Below, in pieces: positions 8,503-17,631 of a stretch of 64,000 nucleotides of DNA. The stretch is from contig NZ_DS989915.1 in assembly GCF_000155615.1 (NCBI RefSeq), positions 2,001,955-2,065,954 of the forward strand, given 5' to 3'. Source of the DNA: Alcanivorax sp. DG881 (GTDB lineage Bacteria; Pseudomonadota; Gammaproteobacteria; Pseudomonadales; Alcanivoracaceae). How positions within the stretch are numbered: position 1 is the first letter of the stretch; every line of letters begins with the position of its first letter. Under the pieces are notes generated by a model. That model was not told the DNA's origin. It did no database searches and saw only the letters and a program-made list of their open reading frames with translations. Position numbers and translations under genes: made by a program.

Positions 8503-8545
8503 CAAAAAACGCAGTGCAGGCTTGTTATATTTTCCTGCTCTGCGC
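8503..8545 (-). terminator. Intrinsic terminator of the 37-residue mini-gene
   Basis: Minus-strand stem GCAGAGCAGG (8543-8534) and CCTGCACTGC (8520-8511) has one mismatch and a 13-base loop, and is followed on that strand by GTTTTTT. It lies just after the stop codon of the small gene at 8567-8680. Confidence 0.7.
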
Positions 8546-8566
8546 TTTCAGCGAGCCCGCCCCGGG

Positions 8567-8680
8567 TCAGCCAGCGACCAGGACGGCGACAGCCAGCGCA
8601 AATAACGCCAGTGGAAGGATAATGATGCCATTGCGAATAGCGCGCTCGCGCCAGAGCGTCCAGCGATAGTAACGATGCAT
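8567..8680 (-). CDS. 37-residue single-span membrane protein
   Basis: A small gene with its own signals. The protein begins MHRYYRWTLWRERAIRNG, a basic and aromatic N-terminus, followed by one strongly hydrophobic helix (IIILPLALFALAVAVLVAG) that runs to the end. The ATG is preceded by AGGGGGC. Upstream there is TTGACA (8730-8725) and an overlapping TATACT (8720-8715), and a terminator follows the stop. That complete set of signals in a gap of 299 bases argues that it is real. It may be a small inner-membrane regulator; function unknown. Confidence 0.6.
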   Translation of the reverse strand: MHRYYRWTLWRERAIRNGIIILPLALFALAVAVLVAG

Positions 8681-8783
8681 TGAAGTGCCCCCTGTTTTCC
8701 CCAAATAAACAGGAAGTATAGGGATGTCAAAACAATATCAAATCGCCCAAATGGGGTATATGCAACAATAGACCAGCAGGGCT

Positions 8784-9374
8784 TTACAGCGAGTGCAGCC
8801 AGAATTGCATGGCTTTGCGGCTGGGGGCATTGTCGCCCACATCGGTCCAGTCGAAATGGGCCACAAGCTGGTTCTGCGGAAAGTAATCCCGGGCGCGCCA
8901 GAATGCATCCAGCGGCTGGTAATCCGCAGGGCGAGCGGGGTGCGACTCTTCCCGCGCTACTGCGCAAAAGGCGGTATGGCGAAACCCGAAATCCGCCGCA
9001 TATTGCTCACGCAGGTCAAAGAACCGGTGGCCCACTCCCTCGCCCCGGTAGGGCTTGAGCAACACCGACTCCCCAAAATAGAACACCGAATCCAGCTCAG
9101 CCCCCAGTTGCCGAAACGGCGTCTGAAACGCTTCATCCGCCTCGCGCAAGGGCAGCGCCGTTGCCGCACCGACCAGCCGGTTATATTCCAGCGCCAGCAC
9201 AAGCACGCTACGGTCAGACTGGGCATAACGGTCCAGGTAACCGCGCTCGTATTCCAGATCGCCGTCATAGAGGTAGGGGTAATCCCGAAACACCTCAATA
9301 CGCAATTGCGCCAGTGCATCCAGCCAGGGTTCGACGGCAATACCGGTAACCGGACGAATTTCCACTGCGGACAT
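8784..9374 (-). CDS. GNAT-family N-acetyltransferase
   Basis: A 196-residue GNAT protein. The acetyl-CoA loop is visible as LLKPYRGEGVGHRFF, with the R-x-x-G-x-G pattern, after the beta-strand FYFGESVLL. The N-terminal part (LRIEVFRDYPYLYDGDLEYE) is typical of acetyltransferases found near fatty-acid and stress genes, but the substrate is unknown. The start at 9374 is chosen for AGGAG eight bases upstream; an ATG 33 bases earlier lacks a site. A heptamer-ended cassette separates it from the next gene. Confidence 0.8.
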   Translation of the reverse strand: MSAVEIRPVTGIAVEPWLDALAQLRIEVFRDYPYLYDGDLEYERGYLDRYAQSDRSVLVLALEYNRLVGAATALPLREADEAFQTPFRQLGAELDSVFYFGESVLLKPYRGEGVGHRFFDLREQYAADFGFRHTAFCAVAREESHPARPADYQPLDAFWRARDYFPQNQLVAHFDWTDVGDNAPSRKAMQFWLHSL

Positions 9375-9446
9375 GGGCGCTCCTGAATGTCTACGACAAG
9401 GAGTCACATGAATACCACGGCAGGGCCCTGGAGGCGATGAGGAGAC

Positions 9447-9603
9447 GAGTTAAAAGTGAAAAGTTCAAACGCGAAGCTGGCACAGCGCTAACCGGATAAT
9501 ATTTTGCTCCGCGCTTTACGCTAAACGGGAACGCGGGCACGGCCTTCCCGATACAAAACACATTCGCCGCGCTTTTGAACTTTAAACTTTACACTTTCAA
9601 CTC
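9447..9603. repeat. Heptamer-ended cassette, family A, copy 1
   Basis: The left end reads AAGTGAA, AAGTTCA, AACGCGA in phase from 9454, after GAGTTAA. The right end read from the other strand is GAGTTGA, AAGTGTA, AAGTTTA, AAGTTCA, ending at 9603. So both ends start GAGTTRA and are inverted to each other. The core is about 96 bases, begins and ends with CGCG-rich sequence, and has no gene I can support. Confidence 0.75.
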
Positions 9604-9608
9604 AACAT

Positions 9609-10352
9609 TCACCCCGGCCAGGCAAGAATAAGCCCGGTGCACCAGAGCACCATAAACACCGCCTGGCGAAAACGCTCTTCATTCACCCGGTGATGCAGCC
9701 ATTCCCCCAGCAGGATGGCCGCGATAACCACAGGTACCAACAAACCGATACGCGGGGCTGCCGGCAGCAGGGTGCCGTCGATCAGGAACACGACAGTGAG
9801 CAGGCTGTTCAGCGACAGCCAGACCAGAATCAGGGTAGCGCGGAAGGCTTTCTTTTCCAGTGACAGGCCGCTCAGGGCATACACCAGCAGCGGCCCACCG
9901 GAGGCAAACAGGCCATGGGTGATCCCGGCCAGAAACATCCAGCAGCGCGACCACCAGCTACCATGGGGCGCCACCTTGATGCCCTTCCACATGCGCCACA
10001 GCTCACGGCTACTGAACCACACCACCAGCAACCCGAAACCATTTTTCAGCAACTGATCGCCCATCCACGGACGCAAGCCATACCCCGTCAGTGTACCCAG
10101 CACCATCAACGGCAGAATCAGCCGCCACAAGGTGGGCCAGTGAATATGCTGACGATGACGCCAGCTCAAGGTCGCACTCATGACAATATTCAGCGGCACC
10201 AATACCGGCAGAATCTCCGGGATTGGCAGAAACAACGCCCCCAGGGAAAGGGCAATCACGATACTGCCGAAACCGGTCATGGCTTCGGTGGTAAAGGCAA
10301 AGAATATGAACAACCCCAGCAATAGCCAGGGCAAGGTCATCAGGTCCGTCAC
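9609..10352 (-). CDS. TauE/SafE-family membrane exporter
   Basis: A 247-residue polytopic membrane protein of the TauE/SafE (sulfite exporter/anion permease) family: about eight hydrophobic segments, with the family's early glycine-rich turn TEAMTGFGSIVIALSLGALF and a later counterpart GITHGLFASGGPLLVYALSG, which reflects the internal duplication. These proteins usually export sulfite, sulfoacetate or related organic anions; the substrate here is unknown. The start is a GTG with AGGAG upstream. It follows the SDR gene by eight bases on the same strand, so it may end that operon. Confidence 0.8.
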   Translation of the reverse strand: MTDLMTLPWLLLGLFIFFAFTTEAMTGFGSIVIALSLGALFLPIPEILPVLVPLNIVMSATLSWRHRQHIHWPTLWRLILPLMVLGTLTGYGLRPWMGDQLLKNGFGLLVVWFSSRELWRMWKGIKVAPHGSWWSRCWMFLAGITHGLFASGGPLLVYALSGLSLEKKAFRATLILVWLSLNSLLTVVFLIDGTLLPAAPRIGLLVPVVIAAILLGEWLHHRVNEERFRQAVFMVLWCTGLILAWPG

Positions 10353-10360
10353 GGGGGCTC

Positions 10361-11155
10361 CTACTGGTTCAATTCGCTGGCGAATTTACGCTGCATCATG
10401 CGCTGATAAAGGTCCGGGAGCAGCCGCCAGAGCAAGCTGGCGAACCAGGTGAAGCGATCCGGGAACAAACGTTTCTTCTTCTTTGCGTAAGCGTCAAACA
10501 CCAATTCAGCCATCCATTCCGGGCTGCGCATATCGCCGACCATGGAGCGTTTATGGCTGGCCGGGCGCCCATCATGCCCCAGGGCGTTGGTTTCAATCGG
10601 GGTATCCAGAAAGCTCGGGTACGCCATCAGAATATGGACGCCATCACGGGCCACTTCGCCGCGCAACACTTCAAAAAACTGGCTCAAGGCACTTTTCGCA
10701 CTGCAGTAGCCCGCACGGCCCAACACCGGCATCCAGCCCGCCATGGAACCAATATTGATAATGCCGCCACGGCTTTTTTTCAGCAGCGGCAAGAAGCCAA
10801 TCGCCAACTCCACCGGCGCCTGCCAATCCACCGCCATGACTTTACGAAAGACCGCCATGCGGGTTTTTTCCGCCAGCGACCGGTGGGTAATGCCCGCGTT
10901 GTTGACCAGAATATCCAGCGAAGGCTCGTTATCCTGCACCCAATTCACCAACGCCTGCACGGCATCGCCATCGGTGACGTCCAGATCCTGAAAGGTGACG
11001 CGGGCAGGATCTTCAGCGGCCAGCGTATCGGCGCGCGATGCCAGCAACGCAGCATTCATGTCCACCAGGATCACCCGGTGACCCAACGCAAACGCCTGCC
11101 GGCTCAAGGCCCACCCCAGACCGGAAGCCGCCCCGGTAATCAGTACCGTTTTCAT
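10361..11155 (-). CDS. Short-chain dehydrogenase/reductase
   Basis: A 264-residue classical SDR. The cofactor loop TGAASGLG is at residues 7-14, NNAG near 85-88, and the catalytic Ser137, Tyr150 and Lys154 are all in place (GYCSAK). Asp32 after the second strand suggests NAD rather than NADP, as inference. The gene overlaps the epimerase upstream by four bases, so they form one transcript with the BASS and monooxygenase genes. Substrate unknown; the setting suggests oxidation of a lipophilic alcohol. Confidence 0.85.
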   Translation of the reverse strand: MKTVLITGAASGLGWALSRQAFALGHRVILVDMNAALLASRADTLAAEDPARVTFQDLDVTDGDAVQALVNWVQDNEPSLDILVNNAGITHRSLAEKTRMAVFRKVMAVDWQAPVELAIGFLPLLKKSRGGIINIGSMAGWMPVLGRAGYCSAKSALSQFFEVLRGEVARDGVHILMAYPSFLDTPIETNALGHDGRPASHKRSMVGDMRSPEWMAELVFDAYAKKKKRLFPDRFTWFASLLWRLLPDLYQRMMQRKFASELNQ

Positions 11156-12090
11156 AACTGCCCCCGCTGCCGGGCCGCTGCCATGAAAAAGCGGAAGACC
11201 TGCTCGGAAGTCTTGCGGGGAATATAGCCAAACTCTTCTTTCAGCCGGCGATTACTGAGCACCGGCCGGTAGCGCAGAAAATTCACCTGCGCCGGCACAT
11301 ACTGGGTCAACCGCAGTCGATTCCCGATCCATAACCCGCTGCGAATCAGCCAGGCCGGCACATGAATCACCGGCTTGCCCAACAAGTCGCCCAGCGTATC
11401 AATGGACAGGGCGCCATCTCCGGCCAGATTGAAGCAACCGCTACGATCCTGATTGACTCCCTGCTCGATAATACCCACCACATCCTGATCCCAGATAAAA
11501 ACAAACGGCGACGGCGAACCGGCCACGGCCAGCAACCGCTCCCCCTCGAAAAGACGGGTAATCAGGTTACGAGTGTCCGCGCCCAGCACGGTGCCGGGGC
11601 GCAGCACCAGCTGCTTCAGGGCGGGATACTTTTCCCGGTAATCCGCCAGCAACTCTTCCACCTGGCGCTTGTGATCCGAATAGGGGAATTCCGGATTACC
11701 CCGCAAGGGGTCCTGCTCATCCAGCCAGGCCGGGTTATCGGCGTAATAACCGTAAGCCGCTCCGGAACTGGTCACCACCAATTGCGTCGCACCGCTGGCC
11801 ACACAGGCATCCAGCACATTGCGCGTGCCATTTACATCAATATCAAAATCACGTGCACGGTCACCGGAATCTTCCAGTACTGCGGCCAGATGCACCACCT
11901 GGTGGATACCGTGCTCTTTCATCAACGCGCCGATTTTTGGATCACGAATATCCATTTGGTAGAACGGAAAATCCGCGCTTTCGTCCTTACGGATATCCAC
12001 GCCCACCACGTAATGATGTTGCTGCAGCTGCCGGGCCAGCTGGCTACCAATATAGCCAGCGGCGCCGGTGATCAGAATGCGTCGCGACAT
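11152..12090 (-). CDS. NAD-dependent epimerase/dehydratase family protein
   Basis: A 312-residue extended-SDR protein. The Rossmann motif TGAAGYIG is at residues 8-15, and the catalytic Y-x-x-x-K is in FPYSDHKRQ. No UDP-sugar motif stands out, so it may be a 3-beta-hydroxysteroid-dehydrogenase-like or reductase member rather than a sugar epimerase. AGGAGGACAC precedes the ATG at 12090, which decides this start over one 33 bases upstream. Its start overlaps the BASS gene by 19 bases and its end overlaps the SDR gene by four. Confidence 0.8.
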   Translation of the reverse strand: MSRRILITGAAGYIGSQLARQLQQHHYVVGVDIRKDESADFPFYQMDIRDPKIGALMKEHGIHQVVHLAAVLEDSGDRARDFDIDVNGTRNVLDACVASGATQLVVTSSGAAYGYYADNPAWLDEQDPLRGNPEFPYSDHKRQVEELLADYREKYPALKQLVLRPGTVLGADTRNLITRLFEGERLLAVAGSPSPFVFIWDQDVVGIIEQGVNQDRSGCFNLAGDGALSIDTLGDLLGKPVIHVPAWLIRSGLWIGNRLRLTQYVPAQVNFLRYRPVLSNRRLKEEFGYIPRKTSEQVFRFFMAAARQRGQL

Positions 12091-12977
12091 GTGTCCTCCT
12101 GCGCCGGGCTTCGTGACCACCACCAGGCCAGCAACAAGCCACTGATCAGGTGCCAGACACCCCAGAATGCAGCGATCAAAATCATTTCACTGGCGTCCGG
12201 GAAGAAGGTAAACAGAATGGCCAACCCGAGGCCGGAGTTCTGAATACCCACCTCCATGGTGATGGCGCGCCGGTCTCCCCGGGGGAGCCCGGTAATCATG
12301 CCGGCCATGGCCCCCAACCCCAGCGCCAGAAAGTTCTGCAGCACCACCAGCCCGACAATACGGTTCGCCGTGGCCAGAAACACATCCATGTTATTGCCGA
12401 ACGCCACACCCACGAACAGCAACAACACCAGCAAGGTGACATAACGCATGGGCTTCTGGGCTTTTTCCGCAAATACCGGAAACGCCTTGCCCATCAACAT
12501 GCCCACCAACAGCGGCAGACCCAGCACCAGCGCCACCAGAACCAGGATGTTCATGCTGTCCATCTGGATGTCGGTGAGGATGGGTCGGGTAATCGGGTTC
12601 AGCCAGCCATAAAGTGAAAAGTTGAACGGCGTCATAACAATCGCCACCACGCTGGACACCGCTGTCATGCTCACCGACACAGCCACATTGGCTCGCCCGA
12701 GCCAGGTCATGATGTTGGAAAACGAACCGCCGGGACACGACGCTACCAGTATCATCCCCAGTGCCAGTTCCGGATCGACTTCGAAATACCAGGTGGTGAC
12801 ACAGGTGGCCGCCGGCAACAGTACAAACTGGGCTAGCAGACCGACGATGGGGGCATCCGGGCGCTTCAGCACCCGCCGGAAATCATCACCGGTAAGCGAC
12901 AGGGAAACACCAAACATCATGAACGCCAGGATGACGTTCAGGATCAGCAGATTTTCACTTCCGAAGTGTATTTCCAT
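12072..12977 (-). CDS. Bile acid:sodium symporter-family (BASS) transporter
   Basis: A 301-residue membrane protein of the BASS family with eight to ten helices. The conserved ASCPGGSFSNIMTWLGRANVAVSVSMT segment lies in the first half; the second half has GIQNSGLGLAILFTFFP, which in the family forms the crossing helices and sodium sites. It probably imports an organic acid or sterol-like compound with sodium. It sits between a flavin monooxygenase and two oxidoreductases, so a role in uptake of the compound they degrade is a fair guess. Confidence 0.85.
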   Translation of the reverse strand: MEIHFGSENLLILNVILAFMMFGVSLSLTGDDFRRVLKRPDAPIVGLLAQFVLLPAATCVTTWYFEVDPELALGMILVASCPGGSFSNIMTWLGRANVAVSVSMTAVSSVVAIVMTPFNFSLYGWLNPITRPILTDIQMDSMNILVLVALVLGLPLLVGMLMGKAFPVFAEKAQKPMRYVTLLVLLLFVGVAFGNNMDVFLATANRIVGLVVLQNFLALGLGAMAGMITGLPRGDRRAITMEVGIQNSGLGLAILFTFFPDASEMILIAAFWGVWHLISGLLLAWWWSRSPAQEDTCRDAF

Positions 12978-12978
12978 C

Positions 12979-14280
12979 TCACACCTCCGTCTTCAATTTT
13001 TTCAGTTCGGCAATGTGAGTGTTGACCGCCTTGCGATAGCAGTCCTTGTTGACGTAATACGCCATGCGCGCCAGTTTCAGATAGGCGTAACCGCCATCCA
13101 GATTTTTTTCCGCCTCCTTGCGCACGGTTTCTTCCAGGGCTTTTGCGGCGGGCGCCCCCTGCTGGCTGGCACGGATATACAGCGCCACCATTTCGGCCTG
13201 CTCATTACGCCCTTCCCAACCCAGACCCGCAGCCTCCACCATGCCCATCATGAACAGGTTACGGTGCACCGGATTGAACACATTCAGATAAAGCTGCGGG
13301 GCATCACTGTTTTTCCAGTTCAACTCGGCCGGGTCGATGAAGGGATAATCCAGCTTGTAACCGGTACCCATGAGAATCAGGTCATACTCCCGTGATTGCC
13401 CATCGGCAAAGGTCACGGTCTTGCCGGAAACGGCAGAGATGTCCCCCCGCGGCGCAATGTCGCCGTGGCCAATATGATGCAATACCAGCGAGTTGATCAC
13501 CGGGTGGGACTCATACAGCTTGTAATCCGGGTCCGGCAAACCGTAGTCGCTGGGCTTGCCGATGATCATGCGGATCAGGCGATCATCCACCTTTTGCTTG
13601 AGCGCGCGGGGCAACTTGATTTTGCCGCCAATGGAATCGGTGGCCTTGCCGCCAATAAACTTGGGCAGGAAGTAATAACCCCGGCGCACGGACATATCCA
13701 CACTGGCCGCCCGGTGCACCGCATCCACGGCGATATCACAGGCCGAATTACCGCAGCCCACCACCAGCACCCGCTTGTCATCGAAACGGGACGGATGGCG
13801 GTACTCACAGGAATGCATCAATTCGCCATCAAAGCGGCCCGGCAGGTTGGGCAGATTCGGCGTATGCAAGGTACCGTTGGCAATCAGCACACCGGAAAAG
13901 CGGCGACACTGTTCTTCCCCGTTTACCTCGGTGGTCACCAGCCATTCATCACCATCACGCAACACCTGGACCACCCGGGTGGAAAACTCGTAGTGCTCAT
14001 AGAGTCCAAAATGCGCAGCGTATTGCTGGAAGTAACGCTTCATTTCGCGGTGATGGGGGTAGGTTGCCACCTCATCGGCCATGGGGAATTCCCGGAACTC
14101 GGTCATCGCCTTCGACGAGATCAGGTGGGCCGACTCATACATGGTGCTGTGCGGGTTATCGATATCCCACAGGCCACCCACATCGGTATTCAGGTCAAAA
14201 CCGACAAAAGGAATACCGTATTTCTTCAGGTTTCTGGCCGTGGCCAGCCCCATGGGGCCGGCCCCTATCACTGCGTACAT
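12979..14280 (-). CDS. FAD-dependent monooxygenase (FMO-like)
   Basis: A 433-residue flavin monooxygenase. The FAD motif GAGPMGLATA starts at residue 6, and the NADPH motif VVGCGNSACDIA lies in the middle. GTGY at about residue 315 (LILMGTGYKLDYPFI) is the family's late motif. Such enzymes insert oxygen into amines, sulfides or ketones (Baeyer-Villiger). First gene of a run of four to five genes, divergent from an AraC regulator that is a likely controller. Substrate unknown. Confidence 0.85.
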   Translation of the reverse strand: MYAVIGAGPMGLATARNLKKYGIPFVGFDLNTDVGGLWDIDNPHSTMYESAHLISSKAMTEFREFPMADEVATYPHHREMKRYFQQYAAHFGLYEHYEFSTRVVQVLRDGDEWLVTTEVNGEEQCRRFSGVLIANGTLHTPNLPNLPGRFDGELMHSCEYRHPSRFDDKRVLVVGCGNSACDIAVDAVHRAASVDMSVRRGYYFLPKFIGGKATDSIGGKIKLPRALKQKVDDRLIRMIIGKPSDYGLPDPDYKLYESHPVINSLVLHHIGHGDIAPRGDISAVSGKTVTFADGQSREYDLILMGTGYKLDYPFIDPAELNWKNSDAPQLYLNVFNPVHRNLFMMGMVEAAGLGWEGRNEQAEMVALYIRASQQGAPAAKALEETVRKEAEKNLDGGYAYLKLARMAYYVNKDCYRKAVNTHIAELKKLKTEV

Positions 14281-14442
14281 AGCTATCCCGTTTTATTGTG
14301 TCTTTTTTATTCGGTCACCGGTGCCCCACAAGCGAAGCGGAGCACAGAGTTTGGTATGCTTGCTACTCTAGGGTCGGCCAGCAATAGACACACGGCTATT
14401 TCAGGACTTTGTCACGGTTAATTCGGGACCTCACTCACACCC

Positions 14443-15408
14443 ATGTCGCATACCCCCACCGTCACGGTACGCTTTACCCAGGCCATCAGTCAGGCCGCAG
14501 AGCAGTTGGGATTCTCCCTGCCTGCGCCCCTGAAGAACGCCTTTGCCGAGCAGGAACGGGTGAGCCTGGAGTTGCAGGGGGAGATCTGGGAAACCTTTTG
14601 CCAGCAGGCAGACGATCCGCTGATTGGCATCCAGTTCGGGCTGGCCATTCAGGTCGGGCACCTGGATACCGTGGGCATGGTGCTGATGAGTTGCGACACC
14701 GTGGCCGAAGCGCTGGACTCGTTGATAGATTACTACCCCATTGTTGGCGAGGGCGGCACCTTTGAATATGCCGTGGCAGGTGATGTGTGCGAAATCCGCT
14801 ACCAGCCCCAATACACCACCCGGCTGGCGGAGCGGGTGGAAGCCGCGCTGGCCTCACTGCTGCAGCTGACACGCTGGTCTACCGGCGAGCAGCTTCAAGC
14901 CAACAGCATCAGTGTCTCCCATCCGGCACTGGCCGACCCGGATCGCTATCAACAACTGCTGGGTGTCCCCGTTGAATTCGAAGCTGCCCACAACAGCTTG
15001 CGTATTCCGGCTGCCGCCCTGTCGCTGCCGTTAATTTATGCCAACCCGGCCCTGTGCCAGCACTTGCGCACCCTGGCCGACCAGCTGCTGGAGCAACTGG
15101 GGAGTCAGTCGTTGAGTGTGAGTGTGCGCGACCTGCTGCGCCAGAATCCCCGTTGGGGCAAGGAAAAAGTGGCCGAGCAACTGGCCATGAGCGGCCGCCA
15201 CCTGATCCGCAAACTCAGCGAAGAAGGCACCAGCTTCAAGCTGCTGCGCGATTCACTGCTGCAGGGCATGGCAGAACAGTCGCTGAAGGAAGGGTTAAAA
15301 CTCTTTGATATTGCCGACAAACTGGGCTTTTCTGATGAAAGCGCCTTTGCCAAAGCCTTCAAACGCTGGACCGGCATGACGCCGGCCCAGTTTCGTTCAC
15401 AACCTTAA
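14443..15408 (+). CDS. AraC-family transcriptional regulator
   Basis: A 321-residue regulator of the type with an N-terminal sensing domain of about 200 residues and a C-terminal AraC DNA-binding domain. The two helix-turn-helix parts are visible as GKEKVAEQLAMSGRHLIRKL and LKLFDIADKLGFSDESAFAKAFKRWTG, followed by MTPAQFR. It is transcribed away from the FMO/BASS/epimerase/SDR cluster, with 162 bases between the start codons, and probably activates it. Its 3' end overlaps metY (convergent) by four bases. Confidence 0.9.
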   Translation: MSHTPTVTVRFTQAISQAAEQLGFSLPAPLKNAFAEQERVSLELQGEIWETFCQQADDPLIGIQFGLAIQVGHLDTVGMVLMSCDTVAEALDSLIDYYPIVGEGGTFEYAVAGDVCEIRYQPQYTTRLAERVEAALASLLQLTRWSTGEQLQANSISVSHPALADPDRYQQLLGVPVEFEAAHNSLRIPAAALSLPLIYANPALCQHLRTLADQLLEQLGSQSLSVSVRDLLRQNPRWGKEKVAEQLAMSGRHLIRKLSEEGTSFKLLRDSLLQGMAEQSLKEGLKLFDIADKLGFSDESAFAKAFKRWTGMTPAQFRSQP

Positions 15409-16676
15409 ACGGCCAACAGCGCCTGTTCGATATCCGCCAGGATATCGTCAACATGCTCGATGCCAATGGACAAACGCACCAGGTCCGCACTGACCCCCGC
15501 CTTGCCCAACTCTTCATCATTTAACTGCCGGTGTGTGGTGGTCGCCGGATGGCACGCCAGAGACTTGGCATCACCAATGTTTACCAATCGTTTGATCAAC
15601 GCCAGCGCATCGATAAAACGCGCCCCCGCTTCACGGCCACCTTCTACACCAAAACTGAGGATGGACGAGGGCACCCCGCCATCCATGTATTGCTGTGCCA
15701 ACGCGTAATCCTTGTCGGTTTCCAGGCCGGCAAAATTCACCCAGCTCACCTTGGCATGGTCGCGCAGGTACGCAGCGACTTTCATGGCATTCTCACAATG
15801 GCGCTCCATGCGCAGACTCAAGGTTTCAATGCCCTGCATGATCAGAAACGCATTCATTGGTGATAGCGCGGCGCCCATATTACGCAACGGAACCACCCGG
15901 GCGCGGCCAATAAACGCCGCCTCTCCCATGGCTTCCACATACACCACACCGTGATAGCTGGGGTCCGGCTCATTGAACTGCGGAAAGCGCGGGTTGCCTT
16001 TCCAGGGGAATTTCCCGGAATCCACGATGGCACCGGCAATGGTGGTGCCGTGGCCGCCCATGTACTTGGTCAGCGAGTGCACCACGATATCGGCGCCGTG
16101 TTCAAAAGGCCGGCACAGTGCAGGCGTCGCCACCGTATTATCCACCACCAGCGGCACACCCGCGTCATGGGCGACCTTGGCCAAGGCTCCCATGTCCACC
16201 ACGTTGCCCGCCGGGTTACCGATGGATTCGCAGAATACCATCCTGGTTTTTTCATCAATGGCATCCGCAATCGCCTGGGGATTACGGCCATCGGCCATGC
16301 GCACCTCAATGCCCTGATTCGGCAAGGTATGCGCGAACAAGTTATAGGTACCGCCATAAAGCTGGCTGGTGGAAACAATATTGTCCCCGGCTTTGGCCAG
16401 CGTCTGAATCGTCGCGGTGATCGCCGCCATACCTGACGCCATGGCCAACGCACCGATGCCACCCTCCAGTTGCGCAACGCGCTCTTCAAGCACCGCGTTT
16501 GTCGGATTCATGATGCGGCTGTAAATATTACCCGGCACTTTGAGATCAAAAAGATCCGCACCATGCTGGGTATCATCAAAGTAATAGCTCGTCGTCTGGT
16601 ACATCGGCACGGCCACCGCATGGGTCTGCGGATCGCCGGCAAAACCACCATGAATGGCAATTGTTTCCCGTTTCAT
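15405..16676 (-). CDS. metY: O-acetylhomoserine sulfhydrylase
   Basis: A 423-residue PLP enzyme of the Cys/Met metabolism family. It makes homocysteine from an O-acyl-homoserine and sulfide. The PLP lysine is Lys204 in [18 protein letters not shown] and VVDNTVATP are typical of the MetY branch. The ATG at 16676 is preceded by a GGCAGGGA site; an earlier frame start would lie in the terminator of the upstream gene. metX and metW are about 22 kb away in this window, so the direct sulfhydrylation route is complete here. Confidence 0.9.
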   Translation of the reverse strand: MKRETIAIHGGFAGDPQTHAVAVPMYQTTSYYFDDTQHGADLFDLKVPGNIYSRIMNPTNAVLEERVAQLEGGIGALAMASGMAAITATIQTLAKAGDNIVSTSQLYGGTYNLFAHTLPNQGIEVRMADGRNPQAIADAIDEKTRMVFCESIGNPAGNVVDMGALAKVAHDAGVPLVVDNTVATPALCRPFEHGADIVVHSLTKYMGGHGTTIAGAIVDSGKFPWKGNPRFPQFNEPDPSYHGVVYVEAMGEAAFIGRARVVPLRNMGAALSPMNAFLIMQGIETLSLRMERHCENAMKVAAYLRDHAKVSWVNFAGLETDKDYALAQQYMDGGVPSSILSFGVEGGREAGARFIDALALIKRLVNIGDAKSLACHPATTTHRQLNDEELGKAGVSADLVRLSIGIEHVDDILADIEQALLAV

Positions 16677-16720
16677 AAATCCCTGCCTCAGATTGAATTG
16701 TCGCCCGGGCGACATACACG

Positions 16721-16746
16721 CAAAAAAGGCCGCCAAACGGCGGCCT
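16721..16746 (-). terminator. Intrinsic terminator after the enoyl-CoA hydratase gene
   Basis: AGGCCGCC (16727-16734) and GGCGGCCT (16739-16746) form an eight-base stem with a four-base loop; on the minus strand six T residues follow. It separates the hydratase transcript from metY. Confidence 0.85.
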
Positions 16747-16762
16747 GAAAAAATCGTTCTCT

Positions 16763-17629
16763 CTATTTAATCGGGGGTTCGTTCCAGAAATCAAATTGTT
16801 TTGGCACATCCGCCAGCGACGTCTCAAAACGCGGCTCGCGCTTTTCCAGGAAAGCGGTGAAACCATCCTTGCCGTCCCAGAACTCGTTGGACCAGTAAAT
16901 CATTTTCGATTCCACCACATGGGCTTCCGCCGGATGGGAGAAATTGGGGTTGCGCCACAACATCTGCTTGGCCAGCGCCACGGCCACCGGGGAGCTTTTG
17001 GCAATCAGTTTGCGGGCTATACAGCGCGCCACGTCCAGCACTTCACCCTTGTCATGCACACTGTGGAACAGGCCAGCCTTCTCGCCTTCTTCGGCCATGA
17101 AAATGTCGCCACTGATTACCCACTCCAGCGCCTTCTGAATACCCACCACTCGGGGCAGGAACCAGGAAGAACAGGCCTCCGGGGTAATCCCCCGCTGGGT
17201 AAAGACAAAACCGATCTTGCTGTTGGCCGCCACCAGACGGATATCCATGGGCAGGGTCATGGTGATACCCACACCCACCGCGGCGCCATTGATGGCCGCA
17301 ATCACCGGTTTGCGACAATTGTAGATGGCCAGCGACAGCTCACCACCGGAATCGCGAATGGTTTCCAGCGGCGGATCCATCCCCTCCGCATCGTCATAAC
17401 CGAACAGGTGACCGCCATCTTCCGGCTGCATTTCCATGCCGGCACAAAACACCTTGCCCGCGCCGGTAACAATCACCGCGCGGATGTCATCGTTGCGGTC
17501 CGCTTCTGCCAGCGCATGCACCACTTCGTCTTTCATCCGCAGGGTAAACGCATTGAGGCGGTCGGGGCGGTTGAGGGTAATGGTCAGAATCTGCTCGGCC
17601 AGATCCGTCTTGATGTCCTGATAATCCAT
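16763..17629 (-). CDS. Enoyl-CoA hydratase/isomerase family protein
   Basis: A 288-residue crotonase-family enzyme. The oxyanion-hole segments are KVFCAGMEMQ and AINGAAVGVGI, and TPEACSSW carries the glutamate expected at the catalytic position. It would hydrate an enoyl-CoA in fatty-acid breakdown. I place the start at 17629 because GGAG lies five bases before this ATG; an in-frame GTG two codons upstream is also open. An AraC-family gene ends two bases before it, so the two form an operon. Confidence 0.85.
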   Translation of the reverse strand: MDYQDIKTDLAEQILTITLNRPDRLNAFTLRMKDEVVHALAEADRNDDIRAVIVTGAGKVFCAGMEMQPEDGGHLFGYDDAEGMDPPLETIRDSGGELSLAIYNCRKPVIAAINGAAVGVGITMTLPMDIRLVAANSKIGFVFTQRGITPEACSSWFLPRVVGIQKALEWVISGDIFMAEEGEKAGLFHSVHDKGEVLDVARCIARKLIAKSSPVAVALAKQMLWRNPNFSHPAEAHVVESKMIYWSNEFWDGKDGFTAFLEKREPRFETSLADVPKQFDFWNEPPIK

Positions 17630-17631
17630 GG

